Source of the DNA: Lysobacter silvisoli
Lineage (GTDB): Bacteria; Pseudomonadota; Gammaproteobacteria; Xanthomonadales; Xanthomonadaceae
Reading direction: 5' to 3'
NCBI RefSeq assembly: GCF_003382365.1
Contig: NZ_QTSU01000002.1
Location: forward strand, 1-64,000
Length of the DNA stretch: 64,000 bases
Below are positions 1-10,351 of this stretch, one piece after another. How positions within the stretch are numbered: position 1 is the first letter of the stretch; each line of letters opens with the position of its first letter. The notes under the pieces are model-generated. The model was given only the letters and a program-made list of their open reading frames with translations. It was not told where the DNA came from and ran no database searches. The position numbers were made by a program, and so were the translations under genes.

Positions 1-1886
1 TGGTAGGTGTGCACGATCGCCACCGTCACCGACGCGTTGCTCGGGGCGTTGCCGCTACGGCCGGAGACCGTGATCGGACTCTCCACCGTCGCGTTGTCGC
101 TGATGGTGTAGTCGGTGGTGTTGCTGTAGGTCTGGGTGCCGCCGCCACCGCCGGTGGTGAAGCTGCCGGTCAGGCTCAGGCCCGAGAACGCCGAATAACC
201 GCGCACCAGCACGTGGTAGGTGCCGGCCTGGGCCGTGGCGATGTTGCAGGTCTCGGCGTTGGTGCTGCCTTCGGACTTGCAGTCGTAGCTGGCGGTGGTC
301 GGCGCGCTGCCGAACTTCACGAACAGGTCGGCGTCGCCGCTGCCGCCGGTGGTGACGAACTTCAGGTTGCTGGCACCGGACGGGACCACCAGGGTGTAGC
401 GCAGCTCGGCGCCGGTCGCGCCGGACAGGCCGGTCACCGGAGTGCCGTTGGTCAGCGTGCCGGTCGGCGGCGGGGTGGTGCCGTTGACGGCATCGACGGC
501 GGCCTTGGCGTTGAGGATGCCCGGGCCGATGGTCTGCGACGGGGTCGACGGGAACGCGGTGACGTTGGCCTTGATGATCGACTCGATCTCAGCCGGAGTC
601 TTCGGGGTCGTGGCCGCGGCCTGCATCAGCGCCACCACGCCGGCGACGTGCGGGGTCGCCATCGAGGTGCCGTTATAGGAGGCGTAGGTTTCCGAACCCG
701 GCGTGGTCGAACCGCTGTTGAGGGTCGACAGGATGTTCGAACCCGGCGCGGCGATGTCGATCAGCGAACCGTAGTTGGAGAAGCTCGAGCGCGCGCCGGT
801 GCTGGTGGTCGAGGCCACCGCGATGACGTTGTTGCAGTTCGCCGGCGAGGCGTTGGAGACGTTGGTGTTGTCGTTGCCGGCGGCGATGACCAGGGTGGTG
901 CCGCGGCTGACGGCGCTGTTGATCGCGCTCTGGGTGGTGCTGCCGCACGCGCCCGAGCCGCCCAGCGACAGGTTGATGACCTCGGCCGGGTTGGCGTTGG
1001 CCGGCACACCGGAGACGGTGCCGCCCGACGCCCAGATGATCGCGTCGGCGATGTCGGAGTCGTAGCCGCCGCAGGTGCCCAGCACGCGCACCGGCACGAT
1101 CTTGGCGCCGTAAGCGACGCCGGCCACGCCCTTGGCGTTGTTGGTCACCGCGGCGATGGTGCCCGCCACGTGGGTGCCGTGCCAGCTCGAGCTCTGCGCG
1201 GCATGGGTGCCGCCGCACTGGTTGGCGCTGACCCAGTCGCCCGGATCGGACGGATCGCTGTCGCGGCCGTTGCCGTCGTTCGACACGGTGGTGTCGATGA
1301 TGAAGTCGTAGCCCGGCAGAATGTTGGCGCTGAGGTCGCTATGGCTGGTGATGCCGGTGTCGAGCACCGCGACCACCGAACCGGCGCCATTGGTGACGTC
1401 CCAAGCCTGGTTGGCCTTGATGCCGTAGGTGCCCGAGTAGCCCCACTGCTCGCTGTAGCGGGTGTCGTTCGGGGTCAGGTAGGGCTTGTTGAGCTTGTCG
1501 ACTTCCACGTACTCGACGTTTTCGTCGGCGGCGATCTGGCGCATCAGCGACTCGGCCTCGACGCGGTCCAGCGCGCGATCGCTGGTGACCACGTTGGCGC
1601 CCAGGGCGGTGCGGCGCAGCGAACGCACGGCCAGGCCCTTGCCGGCGCCCGAGGTCGAGGCGGCCGAGCTCAGGCGGCTCTGCAGGGTGGTGGCGCTGGT
1701 GGTCGGCGCGCTGCCGTCCTTGTACTTGACGATGAAGCGCTGGACCTTCTCGGAAGACTGCAGGCCGGCCAGGTTGACGCGGCCGGCGGCGAATGCCGGA
1801 GCGGCGACCATGGTGGTGGCCAGGACCGCGGCCGTGGCGGCGGCCAGGGCGTGCACGCGAATGCGACGCGAAGACAGCTGAGACAT
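1..1886 (-). CDS. Secreted S8 subtilisin-like serine protease with PPC and P domains (3' end outside window)
   Basis: This is a secreted endopeptidase precursor. Reading from the ATG at 1886, a signal peptide (hydrophobic to about residue 34, ending APAFA) is followed by an I9-type propeptide (about 45-130, with RFIVKYKDG) and the S8 catalytic domain. The triad is visible as Asp176 (VLDTG), His236 (WHGTHVAG) and Ser408 (GTSMATPH). A bacterial pre-peptidase C-terminal (PPC) domain lies at about 490-575. A P/Homo B domain then begins (SGRSGNAPSNA) and is cut by the window edge after 628 residues. A 197-base leader separates the start from a CRP-like palindrome. The three neighbouring proteases are related but differ in their C-terminal domains. 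The family assignment is secure; the substrate is unknown. Confidence 0.95.
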   Translation of the reverse strand, partial: MSQLSSRRIRVHALAAATAAVLATTMVAAPAFAAGRVNLAGLQSSEKVQRFIVKYKDGSAPTTSATTLQSRLSSAASTSGAGKGLAVRSLRRTALGANVVTSDRALDRVEAESLMRQIAADENVEYVEVDKLNKPYLTPNDTRYSEQWGYSGTYGIKANQAWDVTNGAGSVVAVLDTGITSHSDLSANILPGYDFIIDTTVSNDGNGRDSDPSDPGDWVSANQCGGTHAAQSSSWHGTHVAGTIAAVTNNAKGVAGVAYGAKIVPVRVLGTCGGYDSDIADAIIWASGGTVSGVPANANPAEVINLSLGGSGACGSTTQSAINSAVSRGTTLVIAAGNDNTNVSNASPANCNNVIAVASTTSTGARSSFSNYGSLIDIAAPGSNILSTLNSGSTTPGSETYASYNGTSMATPHVAGVVALMQAAATTPKTPAEIESIIKANVTAFPSTPSQTIGPGILNAKAAVDAVNGTTPPPTGTLTNGTPVTGLSGATGAELRYTLVVPSGASNLKFVTTGGSGDADLFVKFGSAPTTASYDCKSEGSTNAETCNIATAQAGTYHVLVRGYSAFSGLSLTGSFTTGGGGGTQTYSNTTDYTISDNATVESPITVSGRSGNAPSNASVTVAIVHTY

Positions 1887-2082
1887 CTAAAACCCCCGAA
1901 GCTGGAATAAGCCGCCTGAGGCGGCAAAAGACCGCAAGAGCCTCTCTCCGAACCCCGGCGTTGAGCCGCGGCCCTAACTCGAACGGTGGTGTACGGACGG
2001 GGTGACAAAAAACGTCCGCAAAGTGACGCTATGCGAGCCATCCAGGGGCGGCAACGGGTAAATCCACTCATACGGCAAAGAG

Positions 2083-2104
2083 ATTTGTGACTTACGTCAC
2101 AAAT
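2083..2104. promoter_or_regulatory. Perfect CRP/Clp-type operator
   Basis: ATTTGTGAC and GTCACAAAT form a perfect 9-base inverted repeat around a 4-base centre. This contains the exact CRP-family core TGTGA-N6-TCACA. Clp is the CRP homologue of xanthomonads and Lysobacter and is known to control secreted enzymes. The site lies 197 bases upstream of the ATG at 1886, so the protease gene is the likely target. Binding is inferred. Confidence 0.75.
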
Positions 2105-2119
2105 TCTCACGGTAACCGC

Positions 2120-2131
2120 TTTCACGTGAAA
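2120..2131. promoter_or_regulatory. Perfect 12-base palindrome, possible operator
   Basis: TTTCACGTGAAA is a perfect palindrome 15 bases from the CRP-like site, on the side away from the protease start at 1886. It could be a second operator. No regulator is assigned. Confidence 0.35.
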
Positions 2132-2406
2132 TCGACACAGAGACGTGCCGCAGTGCAACATAAAGTTGCGCCGCCAACTCAGGACACACCATTTAATTTA
2201 TTGATTTTACTTACGAATTTATCGGATCGGCAGCACTGATTGCCGTGTAGCGCGCGTCAAATTGCCACTCGATCCGTGCATGAGCATCAGTAGGGCCTTT
2301 TTCGCGGCAAATGCGTTGCACGCCACGCGTTCGCGCAGCCCGCCCCTGCCCTGCCCTGCTGTGTACACGCGGCCCGGCAGAAGGCCGTGGCCGCGCAAGC
2401 CGTGCG

Positions 2407-2823
2407 TCAGCGGATCTCGCTGCCGCCCACCGGCATGATCTTCATGATCCCGTCGATTTCGATGTATTCCACGTCGGGATCGGCGCCGAAGGCGCGCATC
2501 AGCTTTTCCGCCTCGGCCTTGCTCAACGCGCGATCGGCACGGAACACGTCGGCCGACACCGACAGGCGCAGCTTCTTTTCCAGTTTCAGCGGCGCACCGC
2601 CGCTCTTCAATCCGCTGCCGGCCGCGGTGCGGTCCAGACGCGCCTGCACCGCCGATTCCTGCGCGGGCGCGGTGCCGTCCTTGTACTTGACGATGAACTG
2701 CTGGTAGGGGCCCTCGCCCGACAGCGGCGCCACCTTGGCCGGGCCGGAGGCCATGCAGGCGGTCACGGCCAGGGACAGCAGGGCGGCGGCGGTTGCCAGC
2801 AAGAGGCGGCGAGTCTTGGCCAT
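2407..2823 (-). CDS. Stand-alone I9 propeptide-domain lipoprotein
   Basis: The product is a 138-residue precursor. It starts MAKTRRLLL at 2823, preceded by a GGAG ribosome site; a longer upstream reading is possible but has no signal peptide at its start. A lipobox (AVTAC) predicts lipidation at Cys23. The mature part is almost entirely an I9-type domain: QQFIVKYKDGTAP, then a region like the propeptides of the flanking S8 proteases (ADVFRADRALS..., DPDVEYIEID). There is no protease domain. In S8 proteases this domain acts as an intramolecular chaperone and inhibitor. Here it may protect the envelope from, or fold, the neighbouring proteases in trans; that role is inferred. Confidence 0.85.
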   Translation of the reverse strand: MAKTRRLLLATAAALLSLAVTACMASGPAKVAPLSGEGPYQQFIVKYKDGTAPAQESAVQARLDRTAAGSGLKSGGAPLKLEKKLRLSVSADVFRADRALSKAEAEKLMRAFGADPDVEYIEIDGIMKIMPVGGSEIR

Positions 2824-2915
2824 GGTCTGAACTCCATCATCGGGTATGAGATTGGAAACGCGCACAGGCGCCCGGCGGGGTTGCCGACACGCTACCCGCG
2901 CCGGCCTGAACGCAA

Positions 2916-2946
2916 CAAGACCCCGGCCGAACCGACCGGGGTCTTG
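2916..2946 (-). terminator. Intrinsic terminator-like hairpin after the S8 protease gene
   Basis: An 11-bp perfect stem (CAAGACCCCGG with CCGGGGTCTTG) encloses a 9-base loop, 70 bases past the stop codon at 3016. The following T tract on the minus strand is short, so termination may be partial. Confidence 0.65.
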
Positions 2947-3015
2947 CAACAGCGAGCGCCCGGCATGCCCGCCAGGGACTCAGGGGTGCGGGCATGCCGG
3001 ACAGGGGAAGCACGA

Positions 3016-4878
3016 TCAGAAGGTGATGCTCCAGCTGTCGATGCGGCCGACGTCCTGCGCGGCACGGTCGACCGCACGCAGCTTCCAGCTGCCGTTAAGC
3101 GCTTCGCTGCTCAGGTTGACCGCCTGGTTGCTGAAGGTGACGTTGTCGCCGCTGTCGTTGCCGACGCCGGTGAACAAGGCATAGACCGAACCGTCCGGCG
3201 CGATCAGGTCCACCTTCAGATCGCCGCGGTAGGGATGGACGATGCTGACCGAGACCTTGGCGTCGGCCGGCGCGTTGCCGCTGCGGCCCGCCACCGCGAT
3301 GCTGCTGCTCACGCCGGTGCTGTTGTTGTCCGGAATGTTGGCGTCGGTGCCGTTGCTGTAGGTCTGCGCGCCCGGGTTCGGGTTTGGATTGCCGCCGCCG
3401 CCCGCGGCCGCCACCGCCGCGGCCGCGTCGATCAGGCCGGGACCGCAGCCGCCGGGGCAGTTGGCGGCCGAGATCGGACGCGCGGTGTCGGCCAGGATCT
3501 GCTTGACCTGGGCCACGGTCTTGGGCGTGGCCGACGCGGCCTGAATCAGGGCGACCACGCCGGATACGTGCGGAGTGGCCATCGACGTGCCTTGATTGAA
3601 CGCGTAGCCGTTGCCGTTGACCGTGGACAAAATGCCCTGCGAGCTGTGACTGCGCGTGCAGGTGCCCTGCGGCGACTGACCCAACGGCAGGAACTCGTTG
3701 GTCGGCGAACAGGTCTCGCCGCCCGGCGCGGTGATGCTCACGGCGCCATAGGTCGAGTAGAACGCGCGCCTGCCGCCCTGGTCGCTGGCCGCGACGCTGA
3801 CCACGTTGGCGCAGCTGGCCGGGGTGGCGCCGCTGACGTTGATGTTGCTGTTGCCCGCCGCCGCGACCACGATCGAGCCGTTGGCCACGGCGGTGTTGAT
3901 CGCGGTCTGGTAAGCCGGCGTGTCCGAACACGGACGGTCGCCGCCCAGCGACATGTTGATCACTTCGGCCGGGTTGGCGTTGGCGGGCACGCCGCTGACC
4001 GCGCCGCCGGACGCCCAGACGATGGCGTCGGCGATGTCGGAGGTCGAACCCGAACCGTACTTGGCCAGGGCGCGGACCGGGACGATCCGTGCGCCGTAGG
4101 CCACACCGGCCACGCCGTTGGCGTTGTTGGTGACCGCGCCGATGGTGCCGGCCACGTGCGTACCGTGATAGCCGGTGGTGGCGCCGGAACTGTCGGTGGG
4201 GTCGTTGTCGCGTCCGTTGCCGTCTTCGGACGCGCCGCAACCGGTGGCGCTGCCGCAGGCCGCGCCCAAGCCCGTGGTGCTGGTCACGAAGTCGTAGCCC
4301 GGCAGCACATTGGCGTTTAGGTCGGTATGCGACACGATGCCGCTGTCGATCACCGCCACCACGACGCCGTTGCCGGTGGTGGTGTTCCACGCGGTCGGCG
4401 CGTTGATGCCCACCGCGCTGTCGGCGTAATGCCACTGCTCGCCGAAGCGGGTGTCGTTGGGCACCGCCAGCGCATGCATGACGTAGTCGGGCTGCACCCA
4501 CTCCACGTTCGGATCGGCGGCCAGCTGCTGGATCACCGCGCGCGCCTCGTCGCTGTTGAGCGCGCTGTCGTTGGTCACCACGTCGGCGCCCATGGCCATG
4601 CGGCGCAGGTGCTTCAGACCCAGCTTCTTGCCCCTGGACGCGGCCGGCAGCACCGTGCGAGCGCCGGCATTGCTCAGCGAGGAAGCGACCGAGGCGGTGC
4701 TGGCGGTCGGCGCGCTGCCGTTCTTGTACTTGACGATGAAGCGGTTGTAGGTCTCGCCGGACTTCAGGCCGGATACGACGGCTTGACCGGCGAAAGCCGG
4801 CGCTGCGACGGCGGCCAGCGCCAGCGCGGTGGCGGCGGTCAGGGCGCGGACGCGCAGCGGATTGCTCGAAATGGACAT
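3016..4878 (-). CDS. Secreted S8 subtilisin-like serine protease with C-terminal P domain
   Basis: This 620-residue precursor has a signal peptide to about residue 30 (APAFA), an I9 propeptide (about 45-135) and an S8 domain. The triad is Asp178 (VIDSG), His238 (YHGTHVAG) and Ser432 (GTSMATPH). A Gly/Pro/Asn-rich linker near 495-507 leads to a P/Homo B domain ending DSWSITF. The catalytic domain closely resembles those of the proteases at 1-1886 and 7888-9981, which argues for tandem duplication. Many Cys residues inside the catalytic domain suggest disulfides, as expected for an exported enzyme. The P domain is normally needed for folding or removed at maturation. The substrate is unknown. 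Confidence 0.96.
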   Translation of the reverse strand: MSISSNPLRVRALTAATALALAAVAAPAFAGQAVVSGLKSGETYNRFIVKYKNGSAPTASTASVASSLSNAGARTVLPAASRGKKLGLKHLRRMAMGADVVTNDSALNSDEARAVIQQLAADPNVEWVQPDYVMHALAVPNDTRFGEQWHYADSAVGINAPTAWNTTTGNGVVVAVIDSGIVSHTDLNANVLPGYDFVTSTTGLGAACGSATGCGASEDGNGRDNDPTDSSGATTGYHGTHVAGTIGAVTNNANGVAGVAYGARIVPVRALAKYGSGSTSDIADAIVWASGGAVSGVPANANPAEVINMSLGGDRPCSDTPAYQTAINTAVANGSIVVAAAGNSNINVSGATPASCANVVSVAASDQGGRRAFYSTYGAVSITAPGGETCSPTNEFLPLGQSPQGTCTRSHSSQGILSTVNGNGYAFNQGTSMATPHVSGVVALIQAASATPKTVAQVKQILADTARPISAANCPGGCGPGLIDAAAAVAAAGGGGNPNPNPGAQTYSNGTDANIPDNNSTGVSSSIAVAGRSGNAPADAKVSVSIVHPYRGDLKVDLIAPDGSVYALFTGVGNDSGDNVTFSNQAVNLSSEALNGSWKLRAVDRAAQDVGRIDSWSITF

Positions 4879-5078
4879 CGTGTTGGATCCCCTCGTTACA
4901 CCGTTGGTGGCCGCGAACGCGGCATCGGAAGTCCGGCGCCGCGTCGGCGAATCGCGCCGCGGGCCGGACGGTCGGCCGCTCTTCCGTAGCGGCCTTGGGG
5001 GACCAACCTACGGATTCGCATAGCCAGCGAACGCGGGAATCAACGCCACTGCGGGGGCAAAAAACCGACGCGCATCGC

Positions 5079-5097
5079 AATTTCAATAATTGAAATT
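5079..5097. promoter_or_regulatory. 19-base palindrome upstream of protease gene
   Basis: AATTTCAAT and ATTGAAATT form a perfect inverted repeat around a single A. It sits 201 bases upstream of the ATG at 4878, almost the same distance as the CRP-like sites of two sister genes, but it lacks the TGTGA core. It is a candidate operator for an unidentified regulator. Confidence 0.45.
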
Positions 5098-5324
5098 TCG
5101 CTTACACAACAAAGGCATAAGTACCGTGTAAGGGGCGCACATCGGCTGGAAAAGTGGCGCAACGCAGCGGCGAATCGACCACCCTACCGCTTATAAATCA
5201 TCTATTTGCATAAGCTCATGCGACACCCCGTCGCACTGCCCCGCCGGCTCCTGGCGGACACCCGCCGATTTGCCGAATCGGCAAACGCCACGGCAAAGGG
5301 GGCCGCGACCGCGAGCCGGCCCAC

Positions 5325-5351
5325 AAAAAAGCCCCGGCCGAAGCCGGGGCT
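5325..5351 (-). terminator. Strong intrinsic terminator of S8 protease gene
   Basis: On the minus strand AGCCCCGGC, a TTCG tetraloop and GCCGGGGCT are followed by six T residues. It lies 56 bases after the stop codon at 5407. Confidence 0.9.
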
Positions 5352-5406
5352 CGCTATCGCAAGACGGCGGCGGAGCGCCGGGGAGAGCGCCGCGCCGCAG
5401 GGGCGA

Positions 5407-7227
<1,821 letters not shown>

Positions 7228-7887
7228 GCTTTCTCTCCTTGAGTGTGAAGGGATGCAGCCGCACGGCGGATTGCGGACGGAGCGTGCGCCGGCGTCCCGC
7301 CGCACGTGGACGGCCCGCCGCGCTCGCGCAGCCACCGTCTTCGGACCGACCACAGCGCGCACGCGCGGACCGCGCTCTGTCCTAGGCGCGGCGCCGCAGG
7401 CGCCTCCACAGCACTGACCGTTTGTTGCTGCCCCGCAGGGCATGGAGCGTTGCCGCTGCTTGCGGCGGATACCGTCCTGGCTTGCGCGTCGTAATGCTTC
7501 GTAAGCTCGCGAACCGAACGGCGCTTACGGCCGCCCCTGCAGCCGCGAGGGCTAACTTAGGCAGCCGCGCCATCGCTCACCACCGCCTGAAAGCGATTGC
7601 CCGGTGCGCAAATCGTGAACCCGATCTTTATTTTCACAATCAGATAAAAATGCCGCGCACAACGCCGCAACACATACCAATGCGTGTGGTGAGAACGCGT
7701 ATCTGCATACGCGTTACAGCCACTCATTGCTGAGCGCTGCAGTACTTACAGCCAAGTTGTGCCAAGCGCCGGCGCGAACGCCCCCATGCGCGACAAAAAG
7801 AAAGGCCCCGGCCGAAGCCGGGGCCCAAGTCGCGACAGCGGTGGCGACGGGTCCGGGGAAAGGACGCGCCGGCGCCGCCGCGCGCGA
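7228..7887. other. Intergenic region between two protease genes
   Basis: Besides the terminator near 7793-7825, these 660 bases hold no gene that I can support. An A+T-rich segment at about 7614-7660 lies about 400 bases upstream of the start at 7227 and may contain promoter elements. No CRP-type site of the kind seen before two sister genes was found. Confidence 0.4.
7793..7825 (-). terminator. Intrinsic terminator of S8 protease gene
   Basis: On the minus strand GGCCCCGGC, a TTCG tetraloop and GCCGGGGCC are followed by TTTCTTTTTG. It lies about 60 bases past the stop codon at 7888 and has the same form as the 5325-5351 terminator. Confidence 0.9.
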
Positions 7888-9981
7888 TCAGAAGGTGATG
7901 CTCCAGCTGTTGATGTAGCCGGTGTCGATCGAGGCGCGGTCGGCCGCGCGCAGCTTCCAAGTGCCGTTGAGCGTTTCGCTGCTCAGGTTGACGACCTTGT
8001 CGGTGATGATGACGTTGTTGCTGCTGTTGCCCTGGCGGTTCCACAGGTTGTAGACCGTGCCGTCCGGCGCGATCAGATCCACGATCAGGTCCTGCTGGTA
8101 GGTGTGCTGGATATTGACCGACACCTTGGCGTTGCTCGGCGCATTGCCCGAGCGGCCGGAGACGGCGATGCTGCTGGTCACGCCGGTGGCGTTGTTGTCC
8201 GGGATGTTGACGTCGGCGGTGTTGCTGTAGGTCTGCACCGTGCTGGGCGAGCTCACCGTGACCGAGGCGGTCTTGGTGTGGGTGGCGCCGTCGTCGTCGG
8301 TGACGGTCAGGGTGACGGTGTAGGTGCCGGCCGCGGCATAGGTCTTGCTCGGGTTGGTGGCGGTGCTGGCCGGCGAACCGTCGCCGAAGTTCCAGCTGCG
8401 CGAGACGATGCTGCCGTCGCTGTCGCTGGAGCTGTCGGTGAAGCTGACCGTCAGGCCGCTGGCCGACGAGCTGAAGTTCGCCACCGGCGCGTTGTTGCCC
8501 GGCGTGCCGCCGCCGGCCGCGGCCACCGCGGCTGCGGCATCGATCAGGCCGGGACCGCAACCGCCGGGGCAGTTGGCCGCCGAGATCGGACGCGCGGTGT
8601 CGCTCAGGATCTGCTTCACTTGCGCCAGCGTCTTCGGCGTGCCCGCCGCCGCCTGGATCAGCGCGACCACGCCGGCCACATGCGGGGTGGCCATCGAGGT
8701 GCCCTGGTTGAACTCGTAGCCGTTGCCCGAGTAGGTCGACAGCACGCCCTTGGACGCATGGTTCTGGGTGCACTTGCCGGCGGTGGATTCGCCCAGGGCC
8801 AGGAACTCGGTGGCCGGCGAGCAGGTCTCGCCGCCCGGCGCGGTGATGCTCACGGCGCCGTAGGTCGAGTACCACGCGCGCTTGCCGCCCTGGTCGCTGG
8901 CGGCCACGCTGACCACGCCGTTGCAGCTGGCCGGAGTGGCGCCGCTGACGTCGATGTTGCTGTTGCCCGCGGCCACCACCACGATCGAGCCGTTGGCGTT
9001 GGCGGTATCGATGGCGGTCTGGTAGGCCGGCGTCGCGCTGCAGGCCTGGTCGCCGCCCAGCGACATGTTGATCACTTCGGCCGGGTTGGCGTTGGCCGGC
9101 ACGCCGGCGACGGTGCCGCCCGACGCCCAGACGATGGCGTCGGCGATGTCCGAGGTCACGCCCACGCCTTGATTGCCCAGCGCACGCACCGGCACGATCT
9201 TGGCGCCGTAAGCCACGCCGGCCACGCCGGCGCTGTTGTTGGTGACCGCGCCGATGGTGCCGGCCACGTGGGTGCCGTGCTTGATGTTGGACGAGTCGGT
9301 GGCGTTGGCGTCGCGGCCGTCGCCGTCGTTGGAGCCGCCGCACTTGGCGCTCAGGCCGGAGATCAGGCACTGGAAGTCGCTGAAGGGCGCCGTCGAGCTG
9401 ATGAAGTCGTAGCCCGGCAGGATGTTGGCGTCCAGGTCGGTGTGGGCCAGGATGCCGCTGTCGATCACCGCCACCACCACGCCGCTGCCGGTGCTGGTGT
9501 TCCACGCGGTCGGCGCATTGATGCCCACCGCGCTGTCGGCGTAGTGCCACTGCTCGTTGAAGCGGGTGTCGTTGGGCGTGGCCAGCGCGCGCACCATGTA
9601 GTCGGGCTGCACCCACTCCACGTCGCGGTCGGCGGCCATGTCCAGCAGCAGCTGCTTGGCCTGCGCGCTGTCCAGGCCGCGGTCGGCGATGACCACGTCG
9701 GCGCCGAACAGGGTCTTGCGCTTATGGCTCAGGCGCAGGGCCTTGCCGTTGAGCTTGAACGCCGGCTGCGCGCCCAGGCGATCGAGCGCAGCGGCCATGG
9801 ACGTGGCGCTGGCGCGCGGCGCGCTGCCGTTCTTGTACTTGATGATGAAGGCGTTGTAGGTCTCGCCCGAACGCAGGCCGGCGATGTGGGCCTTGCCGGC
9901 AAAGGCCGGGGCGGCGGCAGCGGTCAAGGCGACGGCGAGGGTGAGGGCGCTGAGGCGGAGGTGCTTGGACGAAGCGGACAT
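7888..9981 (-). CDS. Secreted S8 subtilisin-like protease with PKD and P domains
   Basis: The 697-residue precursor starts at 9981, preceded by a GGGAG site. It has a signal peptide to about residue 28, an I9 propeptide (about 40-130), a catalytic domain with Asp174 (VIDSG), His235 (KHGTHVAG) and Ser429 (GTSMATPH), a PKD domain (about 510-590) and a P domain (about 595-697, ending NSWSITF). The propeptide and catalytic part resemble the 3016-4878 product, while the C-terminal half resembles the 5407-7227 product. The gene therefore looks like a mosaic. A CRP-like palindrome lies 184 bases upstream and a tetraloop terminator lies downstream. Confidence 0.96.
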   Translation of the reverse strand: MSASSKHLRLSALTLAVALTAAAAPAFAGKAHIAGLRSGETYNAFIIKYKNGSAPRASATSMAAALDRLGAQPAFKLNGKALRLSHKRKTLFGADVVIADRGLDSAQAKQLLLDMAADRDVEWVQPDYMVRALATPNDTRFNEQWHYADSAVGINAPTAWNTSTGSGVVVAVIDSGILAHTDLDANILPGYDFISSTAPFSDFQCLISGLSAKCGGSNDGDGRDANATDSSNIKHGTHVAGTIGAVTNNSAGVAGVAYGAKIVPVRALGNQGVGVTSDIADAIVWASGGTVAGVPANANPAEVINMSLGGDQACSATPAYQTAIDTANANGSIVVVAAGNSNIDVSGATPASCNGVVSVAASDQGGKRAWYSTYGAVSITAPGGETCSPATEFLALGESTAGKCTQNHASKGVLSTYSGNGYEFNQGTSMATPHVAGVVALIQAAAGTPKTLAQVKQILSDTARPISAANCPGGCGPGLIDAAAAVAAAGGGTPGNNAPVANFSSSASGLTVSFTDSSSDSDGSIVSRSWNFGDGSPASTATNPSKTYAAAGTYTVTLTVTDDDGATHTKTASVTVSSPSTVQTYSNTADVNIPDNNATGVTSSIAVSGRSGNAPSNAKVSVNIQHTYQQDLIVDLIAPDGTVYNLWNRQGNSSNNVIITDKVVNLSSETLNGTWKLRAADRASIDTGYINSWSITF

Positions 9982-10164
9982 CGTGTCTGACTCCCAAGGG
10001 GTGGAACGCGTGGACCGCGGCGGCGATAGCGCGCGAGCAGTCCGTGCTGCGCGGAATCGCTTGGCGGCGTGGCGGTCGGAGCGGCGCCGTCCCGACGTGG
10101 GGCACACCTTAGGCAGCGGGAATGGGCGGGCGTAGCGGCTGGAAACGCTTCATCCAAATGAAAT

Positions 10165-10182
10165 ATGCGACTTGAATCGCAT
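10165..10182. promoter_or_regulatory. CRP/Clp-like palindrome upstream of protease gene
   Basis: ATGCGA and TCGCAT flank CTTGAA, giving a TGCGA-N6-TCGCA core with A+T-rich flanks as in CRP sites. The site is 184 bases upstream of the ATG at 9981. The inner bases are also self-complementary in part, so the whole 18 bases read as one palindrome-like site. Binding by Clp is inferred. Confidence 0.6.
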
Positions 10183-10290
10183 TTTCAAAAATAGACATCG
10201 TATGGTTTCCGTAGAAATTTATTGCTGCAAACGCACATCGACGGTGTCGTGATGCGGCCGCCCGGGCACCGGGCAAGCGCCAAAACGCGA

Positions 10291-10312
10291 CACCCCGGCC
10301 GGGGCCGGGGTG
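10291..10312 (-). terminator. Hairpin after sufT
   Basis: CACCCCGGCC pairs with GGCCGGGGTG with almost no loop, or forms a shorter stem with a CGGG loop. It lies about 40 bases past the sufT stop codon. On the minus strand the next bases are only weakly T-rich (TCGCGTTTTG), so its strength is uncertain. Confidence 0.6.
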
Positions 10313-10351
10313 GCTAGGTACGAACCGGTTCGGAGCGGCCGCTGGCGCGGC

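Larger units (their letters stand above)
1887..2406. other. Intergenic control region between protease and I9 lipoprotein genes
   Basis: No convincing gene lies in these 520 bases. The region is much more A+T rich than its surroundings, especially 2180-2225. It contains a CRP-type palindrome at 2083-2104 and a second short perfect palindrome at 2120-2131, both on the upstream side of the protease gene that starts at 1886. It probably carries that gene's promoter and the 3' flank of the I9 lipoprotein gene. Confidence 0.5.
4879..5406. other. Intergenic leader region between two protease genes
   Basis: No gene is recognised in these 528 bases. The region holds a 19-base palindrome at 5079-5097, an A+T-rich stretch around 5095-5120, and the terminator of the downstream-oriented protease gene at 5325-5351. 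The promoter of the gene starting at 4878 should lie here. Confidence 0.5.

Noticed and set aside
9-1910. Long plus-strand open frame opposite the first protease
   Set aside because: It is antisense to a protease with all family motifs in order, has Arg/Gly/Val-rich composition without any domain, and is explained by high G+C content. The same holds for long open frames opposite or beside the other proteases.
7614-7660. Possible CRP site (TCGTGAA..TTCACAA) upstream of the 7227 protease start
   Set aside because: The arms are 12 bases apart, one position mismatches and the spacing does not fit CRP.
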